DNA from: Bacteroidota bacterium
GTDB lineage: Bacteria; Bacteroidota; Ignavibacteria; Kryptoniales; JAKASW01
Length of the DNA: 64,000 bases
Assembly: GCA_023480735.1 (NCBI GenBank)
Contig: JAMCXB010000052.1
Span: forward strand, 51,461-115,460
Direction: 5' to 3'
The notes under the pieces were generated by a model. The model made no database searches and was not told the DNA's origin. It was given only the letters and a program-made list of their open reading frames with translations. Position numbers and translations under genes: made by a program. Positions within the stretch are counted from its first letter, which is position 1; each line of letters opens with the position of its first letter. This document shows positions 42,711 to 52,015 of the stretch, piece by piece.

Positions 42711-43638
42711 GAAAGTGGCGATCACCGGAGCAACCGGGTTTATTGGAAAAGGACTTACGGATATTCTCGTCCGTGAGGGACACGAAGTGACCGTCTTATC
42801 GAGAGACGCCGAAAAGGCACGGGCGGTGTTCGACGGCAAAGTGAAAGCATTCAAATGGAGAACGGATAACGAGCAGGAGCTTGTCAAAGAGCTTGAAGGA
42901 ATCGAAGCTTTCGTCAACCTGGCCGGCGAGAACATCGGCTCGTCTCTTTGGACGGAGAGCAAACGAAACAGGATCCTGGAAAGCCGGCTGTCCGCCGGGA
43001 AGCTTCTTACGAATGTCATCGCGTCCATGAGGACAAAGCCCGTCGTGCTTTTGCAGGCATCGGCGGTTGGATACTACGGCTCACGCGGTGAAGAAATACT
43101 CGATGAGACTTCCGCTGCAGGCAAGGGTTTCCTGGCGGAAGTTGTCAGGAAATGGGAAGACTCGACAAAAGAGGTTGAATCTCCAGGCGTGAGGCGTGTC
43201 ATTATCAGGAGCGGAGTAGTTTTCGCTTCGAACAGCGGTGCCCTGCCCAAGCTGGCTATGCCCTACAGATTGTTTCTCGGAACGGTGATGGGCTCCGGAA
43301 AACAATGGGTCCCATGGATCCATTATTCAGACGAGTTAGAGGCAATACGTTTCCTGTTGATAAATAAGTCCGCGTCGGGACTCTACAATCTGGTGTCCCC
43401 GAATCCTGCGCGCATGAGCGACGTATGCTCTGCCATCGGCAAAGTTTTCGGAAGACCAACCGTCATACACATACCCGGTAGTTTGCTGAAGTCGGTATTG
43501 GGCAAGATGGCGGAGGAGACAATTCTAACGAGTCAGAGAGTAAGCCCGTCGCGACTCGTGGAAGCCGGCTTCGAATTCCGGTACGCCAGCATCAAGACTT
43601 CTATTCGTCAAATTTTCTCGCACGGAGACGGAGAATAA
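42709..43638 (+). CDS. TIGR01777-family NAD-dependent epimerase-like protein
   Basis: 309 residues. N-terminal Rossmann motif ITGATGFIGKGL, family signatures NLAGENIG and ASAVGYYGSRG, and WVPWIHYSDE near the C-terminus. The family (YfcH/SULA-like, TIGR01777) consists of atypical sugar-epimerase-like SDRs of unknown substrate and is often found beside MerR/B12 regulators and photolyase or carotenoid genes. Its ATG overlaps the end of the regulator remnant (ATGA), showing past translational coupling. The gene itself is intact. Confidence 0.9.
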   Translation: MKVAITGATGFIGKGLTDILVREGHEVTVLSRDAEKARAVFDGKVKAFKWRTDNEQELVKELEGIEAFVNLAGENIGSSLWTESKRNRILESRLSAGKLLTNVIASMRTKPVVLLQASAVGYYGSRGEEILDETSAAGKGFLAEVVRKWEDSTKEVESPGVRRVIIRSGVVFASNSGALPKLAMPYRLFLGTVMGSGKQWVPWIHYSDELEAIRFLLINKSASGLYNLVSPNPARMSDVCSAIGKVFGRPTVIHIPGSLLKSVLGKMAEETILTSQRVSPSRLVEAGFEFRYASIKTSIRQIFSHGDGE

Positions 43639-43655
43639 TCACCTGCATAAAACAT

Positions 43656-43811
43656 ATGGCGTATCTTGCGGTCGATCTGGTTATCCTCTTTCCTTTCGTT
43701 GCGAAGATGCGCGACCCGAAACTCGGCTTCTCAAAACACCGGCAGTCGATTATCGCGTCAACGCTCGTAGTCCCCGCGGATTTCGAGATGCTTGTTGTGG
43801 CGGTTAAGTAG
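43656..43811 (+). pseudogene. Short remnant resembling the start of a lycopene-cyclase-domain protein
   Basis: A 51-codon frame 17 bases after the epimerase stop (MAYLAVDLVILFPFVAKM, then LGFSKHRQSIIAS). The hydrophobic helix ending in PF and the basic F-x-K-x-R segment resemble the N-terminus of CrtYcd-type lycopene cyclase domains. The match is by eye and short, and there is no ribosome site. If right, the locus once carried carotenoid genes. Confidence 0.35.
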
Positions 43812-43832
43812 AACCGGGAGCGCATAAAAAAA

Positions 43833-43858
43833 GCGGTCACGAAAACCTACGTGACCGC
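43833..43858 (-). terminator. Rho-independent terminator of the topA-xerC-hpf operon
   Basis: Perfect 9-bp stem (GCGGTCACG with CGTGACCGC, 8-base loop) followed on the minus strand by seven T. It lies about 40 bases after the hpf stop. Confidence 0.92.
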
Positions 43859-43895
43859 CGTTGGAACTTAGGTCATTCTTACTCTCTACAGCCTT

Positions 43896-44198
43896 TCATT
43901 CATGCCTGATCTTCTGTTTGAACCGTATGAGCTGACCTTCCAGCTTGTCTATTGCCATATCGACTGCCTTGAAGTAATTGTCGGTCGTTTCGACGGCCTT
44001 CAACACCTTGTTATGAACCGATAGTTTTATCTCTACCATTTTGTCTGTGCCGTTTGGTTTGGAGTGTTCATTCAGAAAAACCACGTCGCAATGGACGACT
44101 CCGTTGAAGAATCTGTTTAACTTGGAGACCTTCTCTTCAGCGTAGCTTCTCAAGTCCGGGTCAGCCTTGAAGTGTCGGGAAGTGATGCTGATGTTCAT
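43896..44198 (-). CDS. hpf: Ribosome hibernation promoting factor (short form)
   Basis: 100 residues, the short HPF/RaiA type without the C-terminal dimerisation domain. Pattern: ISITSRHFKADPDLRSYAEEK, then VEIKLSVHNKVLKA and a final helix with basic residues. It binds the 30S A and P sites in stationary phase and silences ribosomes. AAGGAGG precedes the ATG. It is the last gene of the topA-xerC operon. Confidence 0.92.
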   Translation of the reverse strand: MNISITSRHFKADPDLRSYAEEKVSKLNRFFNGVVHCDVVFLNEHSKPNGTDKMVEIKLSVHNKVLKAVETTDNYFKAVDMAIDKLEGQLIRFKQKIRHE

Positions 44199-44257
44199 AA
44201 GATTCCTCCTTGTTTATTCTATTTGTTCTCGGGATCGGGTTGTGGCTCAAAGCCAAA

Positions 44258-45193
44258 TCACCTCGCTCTTGGATGAGATTTTGCGTAGGTCCGCTTCAAC
44301 TGCTCGACTGACAGATGAGTATAAATCTGCGTTGTCGAGAGACTCTCATGACCTAATAACTGACGGACCGCTTCGAGATCCGCGCCGTGATTCAAGAGAT
44401 GAGTTGCAAAGGAGTGTCGGAGCGTATGCGGGCCCTTCCGCTCACAATTCGACAACTCGCGAACTCTCCCGGCAACGACACGGTACACGGAAGCAGGAAT
44501 CATCCTTTTCCCGCTTGACGAAACGAAAAGAGCCTGTTTGCCTCCTTTTGTTTTTGTGATTTCATCCTTCATCCTAAGGTAGTCTCTTACAGCCTCTATT
44601 GCACGATCAATAACGGGAATTACCCTCATCTTTCTCCTCTTGCCCAGCACCGTGACAAGCCTGCTGTCGTAGTCGATATCGGATTCGTTGAGGCCGCAAA
44701 GTTCGCTGACACGTATGCCGGTTCCATAAAGAAGCTCAAGTATCGCCTTGTTTCGATAGTCGATCGGCTCATTCAACGTGACGTTAAGGATATCCTCGAT
44801 GGCTTCTTCTTCTATGAAAACTGGAATCGACTTTGCCGCTTTTGGGGTGCTGATGAGACTTGTAAAATCGCGCTCTATAAACTCGAACCTCAAAAGGTAT
44901 TTCGCGAATGATCGAATACTGGAAAGTTTTTTCCGGACGGTTCTTCTATCATTTCCCCGCTTGTCGAGCTCAACAAGAAAGGCACGGACGGCGTCTTCTG
45001 GTGAGACGACTCCGGCACCTGACCGGAAAATGTCGTCAAGGGCTAGTTCTACGCCACCGGAATACTCGAATAAAAAATTGTTAAACTCCCGCAGAGACTG
45101 CTCATACGTTAAGAGAGTCTTCTCAGATGCCCCTTTTTCCTTCCTTAAGTAGTCAAGGAAGGAATCCGCAAACTCACGTATGGTTTCTTTCAC
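44258..45193 (-). CDS. xerC: Tyrosine recombinase XerC
   Basis: 311 residues with the N-terminal SAM-like DNA-binding domain and the catalytic set: Arg in GTGIRVSEL, Lys in VLGKRRKMR, HTLRHSFATHLL, GHESLSTTQIYTH with the nucleophile Tyr. XerC with XerD resolves chromosome dimers at dif. GTG start overlapping the topA stop (GTGA). An integrase of a mobile element is unlikely because of the topA/hpf context. Confidence 0.9.
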   Translation of the reverse strand: MKETIREFADSFLDYLRKEKGASEKTLLTYEQSLREFNNFLFEYSGGVELALDDIFRSGAGVVSPEDAVRAFLVELDKRGNDRRTVRKKLSSIRSFAKYLLRFEFIERDFTSLISTPKAAKSIPVFIEEEAIEDILNVTLNEPIDYRNKAILELLYGTGIRVSELCGLNESDIDYDSRLVTVLGKRRKMRVIPVIDRAIEAVRDYLRMKDEITKTKGGKQALFVSSSGKRMIPASVYRVVAGRVRELSNCERKGPHTLRHSFATHLLNHGADLEAVRQLLGHESLSTTQIYTHLSVEQLKRTYAKSHPRAR

Positions 45194-47589
45194 TTTGCCG
45201 CAACTTCAACCTTTTCATTGGTTCCGTCAGGCTTGTCCGAATTGTTTGATGCGTTTGCTTCCTCGGGCGAGAACTCGCTCTCGCATTTTGGACACTTATA
45301 ATAGTTTCCCTTAGCCTTAGTATACTTTTCCAGAAGGAACGGAGAATCGCCGAGCGGACACGGGAGGCTCACGGGCTTATCCCATGTTGCATAGTGGCAC
45401 TTCGGATAATTTGTGCAGCCATAAAAGATTCTCTTCTTCCGCGTGAATCGTTGGGCCAGCTCTCCTTTGCCGCAATCGGGACACTTGACGCCGGTGGTAA
45501 TACTCTTGGTATATCTGCAGTTCGGATAATTTGAGCAGCCGATGAACTTTCCGAATCTGCTATTCTTGAAGATCAAGTCAGCACCGCATTCCGGACACTT
45601 GTCCCCGGTCGGGCGGTTGTTGTCGTCGTGCGCATCTATCGGCTTGGTGTTCTTGCACTCCGGATATCTGCTGCAGGCAAGGAATCTGCCGCGCCTGCTC
45701 CACTTTATTACCATCTGGGCACCGCAGACATCACACGTCACCTGCTGGCCGTCGACATTCGATTTTATCTCGTCGATTCTTCCTTCGACGCCTTTCACCG
45801 CGGTGTCAAACGGCACGTAAAACTCGTTCATCACGTCCAGGTATTTCTTGTCACCGTTTGCAATCTCATCCAGATCCGACTCCATCTCCGCGGTAAACTT
45901 AACGTCAAAAAACTCGGGAAGGTGGGAAGACAGGATCTTATTCACGTTCATACCGAGATCGGTGGCAAAGAGCCTGCGCTCTTTCAGCTCCACATAACCT
46001 CTGTCTTCAATAGTCGAGACAATGGAAGAGTATGTGCTCGGCCTCCCGATTCCCAGCGACTCAAGTTCCTTCACGAGGCTGCTTTCGGTATATCGAGCAG
46101 GCGGTTTGGTGAAATGCTGCCGCGGGAGGATTTCCTCCAGATCCACATTCTGGCCCTCTTTCAGGCTTGCTGGAAGTTTGAATCTCTGGAGTTCTTCACC
46201 GTCTTCATCCGGCTTCGATAGATCGGCGTCCTCTGTCGTAATGTCATAAACTTGCAGGAAACCGGCGAATTTGACCCGGGAATCAGTAGCCCGGAACACG
46301 AACCTGGCATTCGAATCTTCGGCGGCTCCTTTTGAAACCGTCTGGCTTTCTATGGATATGGTGATCTGGTCATAGACGGCCGGGTTCATTTGAGACGCGA
46401 TGAACCTCTTCCAGATCAGGTCATAGAGCAAAAACATTTCACGCGGAAGGTGCTTCTTCACTTCCTGCGGCAAATACTCCATATGAGTCGGACGAATTGC
46501 TTCGTGTGCGTCCTGAGACGCCTTCGACTTCTTGAAGTGCCGCGCTTCCTTAGGCAAGAACTCCTCGCCAAATTCACTCTTTATATAATTGCGTGCGGCG
46601 CCAATGGCTTCGTCGCTGATACGGGTAGAATCCGTTCGCATGTATGTAATCAACCCGACCCTTCCCTCCGGACCGAGTTCCACGCCTTCATACAGCTGTT
46701 GAGCCAGTATCATCGTCCGCTTCGGTGAAAAACCGAGCCGTGTCGAGGCGGCCTGCTGAAGTGTGCTGGTGATAAAAGGAGGTGCAGGGTTTCTCTTCTG
46801 CTCCTTCCGCGATATGGACGCTACAACATATTCGGAGGACTTGATCTCGTCGGAAATACTAGCGGCACGATCCTGGCTTTCGATGTAGAACGATTTTCCG
46901 TTTTGTTCTTTGCCGTTTGCGCTCCCTTGAGGGTCCTTCAACTCTTTCCCGTCGATGGAATAGAGCTTCGCCTCGAACTCCTCGTTCTTTTCCGTCTGGA
47001 ATTTGCCGAGGACGGACCAATATTCGATTGGGGAGAATCCGCCTATCTCGGTTTCCCTTTCGCAGACAAGCTTAAGTGCGACTGACTGCACCCTGCCCGC
47101 AGAGAGACCTGGATAAACGGCCTTCCATATCAACGGACTTACACGGTAGCCGACAAGCCGGTCCATCACCCGGCGGGCTTGCTGCGCATACACGAGATGA
47201 GAATCGATCTTGAGCGGCTTTTCCATCGCCTTGGATACACCGGATTGAGTTATCTCTGTAAAAAGAACTCGGTAGATCTTGTTCGAATCCTGTTTGAGCT
47301 CCTCCTGGATGTGCTGCGCAATTGCCTCTCCTTCCCGGTCAGGGTCGGTAGCTATGTAGACTTGCTGAGCCTTTTGTGAAAGATCCTTCAGCTTCTTTAT
47401 GATTTCACTCTTTCCCCGGATGGTCTTGTACTCGGGTTCGAATCCTTTCTCGACATCGACGCCCAATTTGCTCTTCGGCAGGTCCTTTATGTGCCCTACC
47501 GACGCTTCGACCACAAAATCGCTTCCGAGATATCTATTGATCGTCTTAGCTTTCGCCGGCGATTCAACAATTACAAGCTTTTTTGCCAT
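45190..47589 (-). CDS. topA: DNA topoisomerase I
   Basis: 799 residues. TOPRIM domain at the start (LVIVESPAKAKTI, then DPDREGEAIAQHI), the active-site Tyr in LITYMRTDSTR, and three complete Cys4 zinc-ribbon repeats plus a fourth Cys-rich one at the C-terminus (CDVCGAQM, CPECGADL, CPDCGKGEL, CPKCESEF). Relaxes negative supercoils. It leads the pair with xerC and is preceded by the DUF494/Smg gene. Confidence 0.96.
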   Translation of the reverse strand: MAKKLVIVESPAKAKTINRYLGSDFVVEASVGHIKDLPKSKLGVDVEKGFEPEYKTIRGKSEIIKKLKDLSQKAQQVYIATDPDREGEAIAQHIQEELKQDSNKIYRVLFTEITQSGVSKAMEKPLKIDSHLVYAQQARRVMDRLVGYRVSPLIWKAVYPGLSAGRVQSVALKLVCERETEIGGFSPIEYWSVLGKFQTEKNEEFEAKLYSIDGKELKDPQGSANGKEQNGKSFYIESQDRAASISDEIKSSEYVVASISRKEQKRNPAPPFITSTLQQAASTRLGFSPKRTMILAQQLYEGVELGPEGRVGLITYMRTDSTRISDEAIGAARNYIKSEFGEEFLPKEARHFKKSKASQDAHEAIRPTHMEYLPQEVKKHLPREMFLLYDLIWKRFIASQMNPAVYDQITISIESQTVSKGAAEDSNARFVFRATDSRVKFAGFLQVYDITTEDADLSKPDEDGEELQRFKLPASLKEGQNVDLEEILPRQHFTKPPARYTESSLVKELESLGIGRPSTYSSIVSTIEDRGYVELKERRLFATDLGMNVNKILSSHLPEFFDVKFTAEMESDLDEIANGDKKYLDVMNEFYVPFDTAVKGVEGRIDEIKSNVDGQQVTCDVCGAQMVIKWSRRGRFLACSRYPECKNTKPIDAHDDNNRPTGDKCPECGADLIFKNSRFGKFIGCSNYPNCRYTKSITTGVKCPDCGKGELAQRFTRKKRIFYGCTNYPKCHYATWDKPVSLPCPLGDSPFLLEKYTKAKGNYYKCPKCESEFSPEEANASNNSDKPDGTNEKVEVAAK

Positions 47590-47648
47590 TTCAGAGGTCT
47601 ACCAATCTTTAAAAGAATGTTCTAACTGTAAGAGAATTCTTTGTGCTT

Positions 47649-48104
47649 TCAGTTGATTGTGTCGGAACTGTTCAGCATTATCCGGCTCCCAGGTTTGCTG
47701 GGTGTGTTATATTCGAATAACACGCTTGCTACGATCGACTTTACTTCATCCCTGTCCACGGTATTCAATCCGGACATCAGAGAGCGTTCAATTATATTCT
47801 CCAAATCAAGCTGGTCTATCAACCCGAGTTCGTACATTTCCACCAGGAAGCCACGGGCTTCCTTTGTCATTATCTGGCGCTCTGCATCGTGGAAAATTCT
47901 GTACGACCTTACATGTGGACTCTTGACACGCTTAAGTGGTTCGCGGACGTTCATCTTGTCATAGATCCAGCTGAGTGCCGTGGAAATCTCGGTCTGGCTA
48001 TAACCGCTTTCCGTTAGTTTCGACACGTCAACTTTGGAGATATCTCGCGCCTGCCGCAGCTCCCTCATCAGAAAAACTATCAATTCTATGATCTTTTCCT
48101 GCAT
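47649..48104 (-). CDS. DUF494 (Smg-like) protein
   Basis: 151 residues. Pattern of the Smg family: MQEKIIELIVFLMREL at the start, GYSQTEISTALSWIYD, then FLVEMYELGLIDQLDLE and ERSLM near the end. The function is unknown; in many genomes it lies beside topA or dprA, as here (60 bases before topA). Cytoplasmic and helical. Confidence 0.82.
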   Translation of the reverse strand: MQEKIIELIVFLMRELRQARDISKVDVSKLTESGYSQTEISTALSWIYDKMNVREPLKRVKSPHVRSYRIFHDAERQIMTKEARGFLVEMYELGLIDQLDLENIIERSLMSGLNTVDRDEVKSIVASVLFEYNTPSKPGSRIMLNSSDTIN

Positions 48105-48154
48105 CTATTTTTTATCCTCAAAACTAATATAGGTTGAAAAATTCCAAAGTCAAG

Positions 48155-48589
48155 TTACGCCATCATGCGCTTATCATAAAACCGCTCAATTAGCTCGTTT
48201 TCACGCTTTCTCATGCGGAGCTTTTCCGAGCGAGTCTTGTCCTCCCAACCTGTCAAATGCAATACACCGTGGATCAACAACCTGAGTACCTCTCTCTCGA
48301 GAGGGACTTTGTATCGCTTCGCTTGAACAGCTGCACGGTCAACACTTACGTAAACCTCCCCTTCTATCGTGTCAGATCCGCTTAAGTCAAAGGATATAAC
48401 ATCCGTCCTGTACTGGTGGTTCAAGAATTTCACGTTAAGATTGAGGAGGTAATCATCATCGACAAGAACGAGGCTGATACCATCGGCCTTTTTCCTCTCC
48501 TCCCGGACGATCTGACGTACCAGTACAGCTATCCGCTTCCGCTGAATCTTCAAAGAGCGGCCCGGATCAGCGAACAGCTGGATTTTCAC
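48155..48589 (-). CDS. ybeY: Endoribonuclease YbeY
   Basis: 144 residues. The zinc-binding HGVLHLTGWEDK is the UPF0054 signature with the metal-binding His residues, preceded by the YRTDVISFDL strand. YbeY takes part in 16S rRNA 3' maturation and ribosome quality control. GTG start overlapping the previous stop (GTGA), so translation is coupled. Confidence 0.93.
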   Translation of the reverse strand: MKIQLFADPGRSLKIQRKRIAVLVRQIVREERKKADGISLVLVDDDYLLNLNVKFLNHQYRTDVISFDLSGSDTIEGEVYVSVDRAAVQAKRYKVPLEREVLRLLIHGVLHLTGWEDKTRSEKLRMRKRENELIERFYDKRMMA

Positions 48590-49017
48590 TTAAAGCTTGT
48601 CTCCGCGAGGGAAAGGGCTATACTGCTCAACATGACTTCCGGTCCGAATCGCGTGAAATCGCCCGATAAGACGCTCTTGTCGACGTTCGCATACAGGGAG
48701 CATCCGGCTTCACGTTCGATTATCAGTCCGCTTATCTTGCCTTCCGCTTCCGAGTAGAATGTGACCTCACCAAGTAATTCTGAGGCAAGATAGCCCGTGC
48801 ACTCATGCAACTGAAGATGGGAGTTAATAGTGTAGACGGAAACCAGGTTTCCCTTCCGTTTGCCCGTTTTTATGGAAGGATAGATTTCGACTGCAAGTTT
48901 ACGTTTTGATTTCTTATCGTACAATTCAAGGCGGTAGAAATCGTCTGTCTTGACAGGATCTACCTTCAGGACTTTGCCGACATTCTCGATATCTTTCGCC
49001 TTAAATTCAAAGCTCAT
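48586..49017 (-). CDS. Hypothetical protein upstream of ybeY
   Basis: 143 residues, not recognised. Alternating strands (FYRLELYDKKSKRKLAVEIYP, then GNLVSVYTINSHLQLHECTG) suggest a compact beta-rich cytoplasmic protein. The ATG at 49017 is preferred because AAGGA lies 7 bases upstream; the frame extends to 49062. It is the first gene of the ybeY-topA-xerC-hpf transcript, placed just after the csp terminator. Confidence 0.65.
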   Translation of the reverse strand: MSFEFKAKDIENVGKVLKVDPVKTDDFYRLELYDKKSKRKLAVEIYPSIKTGKRKGNLVSVYTINSHLQLHECTGYLASELLGEVTFYSEAEGKISGLIIEREAGCSLYANVDKSVLSGDFTRFGPEVMLSSIALSLAETSFK

Positions 49018-49042
49018 TATGAATTCCTTAGATATAATACAT

Positions 49043-49084
49043 AAAAAAAACCGATGCCGCAAAGGAATAACGACACCGGTTTTT
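49043..49084 (-). terminator. Rho-independent terminator of csp
   Basis: Nine-bp stem with two G-U pairs (CCGGTGTCG with CGGCATCGG on the minus strand) followed by eight T; about 25 bases after the csp stop. Confidence 0.82.
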
Positions 49085-49104
49085 CAAATAGCTCTGGCCT
49101 CAGT

Positions 49105-49308
49105 CTATTTTACAGTAACATTAACGGCTTTTAGTCCTCTGGCACCTTCTACAATTTCAAACTCGACCTGGACTCCTTTGTCGAGAGTCTTGTATTGCTT
49201 GTCTGTTTTTATGTCGCTGTAGTGAACAAAGACGTCTTCACCGTTGTCCTGCTCGATGAATCCGAAGCCTTTCTTACCGTCAAACCACTTTACTTTACCG
49301 TTGGGCAT
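49105..49308 (-). CDS. Cold-shock family protein (CspA-like)
   Basis: 67 residues with both RNA-binding motifs: RNP1 KGFGFIEQ and RNP2 DVFVHYS, after NGKVKWFD. Single-stranded nucleic-acid chaperone that melts mRNA structure. The ATG at 49308 has GGAGGAGG 8 bases upstream; a GTG at 49317 is too close to that site. Single gene with its own terminator and a long upstream region, as is common for cold-shock genes. Confidence 0.92.
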   Translation of the reverse strand: MPNGKVKWFDGKKGFGFIEQDNGEDVFVHYSDIKTDKQYKTLDKGVQVEFEIVEGARGLKAVNVTVK

Positions 49309-49649
49309 TGGGTACACCTCCTCCTAGTAAGACAGCAGCTCCGGCGACCGTGAACCGGCACCCTGAAAAGGTCCAGCGTGCGGAACTTCAAACGGACCTG
49401 ATAAAAAATTCGACTGTCGGTCGCCTTTGCCGCTCAGAGTCCGTCTGACACATAACCTATAATGCTCAAAAAGAATTCCTGATCTGCAACTCCGCCCCCC
49501 GAATGCCTGTGTTCTCCCATGGAAATCATAAAACCAATCCGAAATCAGCATCGCTTCTTCCACGTTCCTTAACGATATGTGAGTGCTTGTTTTCCGCAAA
49601 TTTCGAATAAATTTAGCCCGGCACAAAATGAATGTCAAGCTTCTAGCGA
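49309..49649 (-). promoter_or_regulatory. Long upstream region of csp, no gene supported
   Basis: About 340 bases between csp and the zinc-ribbon gene. An open frame covers most of it but has atypical composition and no ribosome site. A structured 5' leader, as in other cold-shock genes, is possible; I could not define a specific fold. Confidence 0.35.
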
Positions 49650-50195
49650 TCATTCCGGGATATTCCTCTCTGTGTCGGTACCACGGACGCTCGCGTTGAA
49701 TTCCTTGAGAACTTCTTGCGCTCTTGTTATCTGATCATCGAGGACATAAAACCTGGCCGGCTCAACCATGGGATATGTCGCCAAAAAATATTCCCCCGCG
49801 ACATAGTAATCGATTTCCGAATCATCCAGTAAGGACTTAAGAAGCGCGATATCACCCACGTTCCGGGTTGAAAACACCTTTGTATACCTCTTGCTTTCCA
49901 GAATTCTTGGCGGATCAACCGAATAGTCGAGAAACGCCTCGCAATCCGGACAGTGGAATTGTCTAGATTTCCGCTCTTCCTCCGAAAGCTGTAGTTCGCT
50001 CGAACAATTTGGGCAGTCAACGCGGGGCGGGAGTACTACTTCAGATGCCTCTTTCTTCATGAGCATCTGGCAATCTGGGTTCTTGCAATAATAGTATTCT
50101 TTTCCCTCGTCCAGGCACGACTCGCAATACCATCTTCCGCAACTGTGACAGACTGACAGCGCTTTTTTGTCCGGATGATTCGCACAGCTTTCCAT
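49650..50195 (-). CDS. B-box/zinc-ribbon protein with DUF2007-like tail
   Basis: 181 residues. N-terminal B-box-type zinc finger (CANHPDKKALSVCHSCGRWYCESC), a second zinc ribbon (CPNCSSELQL ... CPDCEAFLDY), then a C-terminal domain like DUF2007 (ALLKSLLDDSEIDYYVAGE, ARFYVLDDQITRAQEVLKEF). DUF2007 domains are thought to act in signal transduction. No membrane segment. Function not known. Confidence 0.75.
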   Translation of the reverse strand: MESCANHPDKKALSVCHSCGRWYCESCLDEGKEYYYCKNPDCQMLMKKEASEVVLPPRVDCPNCSSELQLSEEERKSRQFHCPDCEAFLDYSVDPPRILESKRYTKVFSTRNVGDIALLKSLLDDSEIDYYVAGEYFLATYPMVEPARFYVLDDQITRAQEVLKEFNASVRGTDTERNIPE

Positions 50196-50320
50196 CTTGT
50201 CTACCCTTCACTCTTTAAGTGGAAAAGAAATCCCAGCCAATCAAACGGCAGGCAATACCCACCGAATCCCGCCCATGCCGCCACGTTAATTCATCTCTCA
50301 TCTGACATTCGGCTTCTATG

Positions 50321-51151
50321 TCAGTAACTCTCATCCTGCGACGGGAATTTTCCCTTTTTCACGTCATCTATATACCGGAGAAATGCACCGTGCATTTCTT
50401 CCGCAACATTTGCGTAATGACGGACAAAGCGAGGTTTAAACTCCTGCGTCAACCCTACCATGTCTGCATACACGAGTATCTGGCCGTCACAGGACGGACC
50501 GGCTCCGATTCCTATCGTAGGGACTTTCACTGCTTTCGTGACTCTGGCGGCAAGCCCGGCAGGGATCTTCTCGAGAACCACAGAAAACACACCTGCGGTT
50601 TCAAGCAGCTTCGCGTCGGCCAGTATCTGCGCCGCTTCATCCTTATCCTCTCCCCGTGGCTTATATCCGCCGAACTTATTTATGGATTGCGGCGTCAGCC
50701 CCAAGTGTCCCATCACCGGAATCCCGATTTCCGTCATGCGCCTGATAGATTCCGCGATTGCCTTTCCCCCCTCTAATTTCACTCCACTGGCGCCGGTCTC
50801 CTTCAGGATCCTGCCCGCGTTTCTGAGCGCCTCTTTGGTTTCCACCTGATAGCTCATAAACGGCATGTCTACTATGACCAGCGAACGCTTCACGGCACGC
50901 ACCACAGTCTTGGCATGATAAATCATCTCGTCGAGTGTAACAGGAATCGTCGTGCTGTTCCCCTGAAAGACGTTAGAAAGAGAATCGCCGACCAGAATAA
51001 TATCTATCCCCGCCTCATCCAGTAAACGTGCCGTAATTGCATCGTACGCGGTGAGTGCGGCGATCTTCTCGCCCTTCCCTTTCGATTGGATTATGGTACG
51101 AGTCGTTACGGCTTTCACCTTATCTAAAGCTGCCTCAGTTTTGTCCGGCAT
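50321..51151 (-). CDS. panB: 3-methyl-2-oxobutanoate hydroxymethyltransferase
   Basis: 276 residues. Motifs of Pan[43 protein letters not shown], and [14 protein letters not shown] with the active-site Glu nearby (VLEKIP). First committed step of pantothenate synthesis (ketopantoate formation with methylene-THF). I prefer the ATG at 51151 (AGAGG, 6-base spacing); an ATG at 51196 overlaps the previous stop and would add 15 residues. Last gene of the envelope operon, an unusual partner there. Confidence 0.93.
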   Translation of the reverse strand: MPDKTEAALDKVKAVTTRTIIQSKGKGEKIAALTAYDAITARLLDEAGIDIILVGDSLSNVFQGNSTTIPVTLDEMIYHAKTVVRAVKRSLVIVDMPFMSYQVETKEALRNAGRILKETGASGVKLEGGKAIAESIRRMTEIGIPVMGHLGLTPQSINKFGGYKPRGEDKDEAAQILADAKLLETAGVFSVVLEKIPAGLAARVTKAVKVPTIGIGAGPSCDGQILVYADMVGLTQEFKPRFVRHYANVAEEMHGAFLRYIDDVKKGKFPSQDESY

Positions 51152-51192
51152 GTTCGACCTCTCTTTCTGATTAGCCGTCTGCAATCGGTTGT

Positions 51193-52014
51193 TCATCGAT
51201 TCTCGAATTGTGCCGGGGCTCCGGAGAATTGCCCTTCGGCGGAAACACTTCCACTTTCGTGAGTGAATTCGGCACCGAGGACATCTTCGAATCCTCTTGC
51301 AACCGCGGCCTTCACTCCCTTCTCATCCACATCACTTCCAAGAATCTCTCTCAGCGTCACCGTATGTTCGTCCAGACCTTTTCTCGTCTTCTCTTTGAGC
51401 TCATCGCTGAGGCAAAGATACTTCACAATTTGCTTGTGAAAGTCTCCGATCAAAATCGAACCATGCTGCAGGAGAATATCGCCGAACCTGTGCTGTGCGC
51501 TCCCGACGAGTTTCCTGCCCCGGTATTCTACTTCATAGAATGCGGAGGTTGAAAAACACGGGATAGTGGACGGATCGCGAAACAGTTTCCTGAAGTCGGC
51601 AGAGCTCTGAGACAGCCGCAGGTCGGCACCCAGCAAACGGAGGCCTTGTACTAAGGCATTGCTGATCAGGTTGTAGCTCTCGCCGATCGACTGGCAGGCA
51701 GTTCGCATTACCACCGAGTATGTTAATTCATCTGCGTGCAAAACCGCTTTCCCTCCGGTAGGCCGCTTCACGACCTCAACTCCGTCATCTTCCGCGAGTG
51801 ACACATTTATATCAGAGGAATCCTGATTCCTCCCGAGAGAGATACAGAACGGATCCCAGCCGTAGAATCTCAGGACTGGAATTCCGGTTCTGCCGAATTG
51901 CCCGATCAATTCCAGGTCAAAATTCATGTTGAACGTCCCGCTGTGCCTGCCTGAATCAATGCAACGCCAGCCGCGGCCTGCCACAGATTCATCGGAGCTC
52001 AAACCGGTGCCCAC
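51193..52014 (-). CDS. Lipoate-protein ligase A family protein
   Basis: 273 residues. Biotin/lipoate transferase fold with [33 protein letters not shown], and the conserved [10 protein letters not shown] loop whose Lys contacts the acyl group. It transfers lipoate or octanoate to lipoyl domains (LplA/LipM type). The start is GTG at 52014, which follows AGAGG by 5 bases and comes just after the lpxA stop; the frame itself is open to 52101. No lipoylated enzyme is encoded nearby. Confidence 0.85.
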   Translation of the reverse strand: MGTGLSSDESVAGRGWRCIDSGRHSGTFNMNFDLELIGQFGRTGIPVLRFYGWDPFCISLGRNQDSSDINVSLAEDDGVEVVKRPTGGKAVLHADELTYSVVMRTACQSIGESYNLISNALVQGLRLLGADLRLSQSSADFRKLFRDPSTIPCFSTSAFYEVEYRGRKLVGSAQHRFGDILLQHGSILIGDFHKQIVKYLCLSDELKEKTRKGLDEHTVTLREILGSDVDEKGVKAAVARGFEDVLGAEFTHESGSVSAEGQFSGAPAQFENR

Positions 52015-52015
52015 C

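Noticed and set aside
44258..45193. Integrase of an integrative element
   Set aside because: The recombinase is translationally coupled to topA and followed by hpf, the housekeeping XerC context; no att-like repeats were seen.
49324..49653. A 109-residue minus-strand frame between csp and the zinc-ribbon gene
   Set aside because: Composition is atypical and there is no ribosome site; more likely csp leader.
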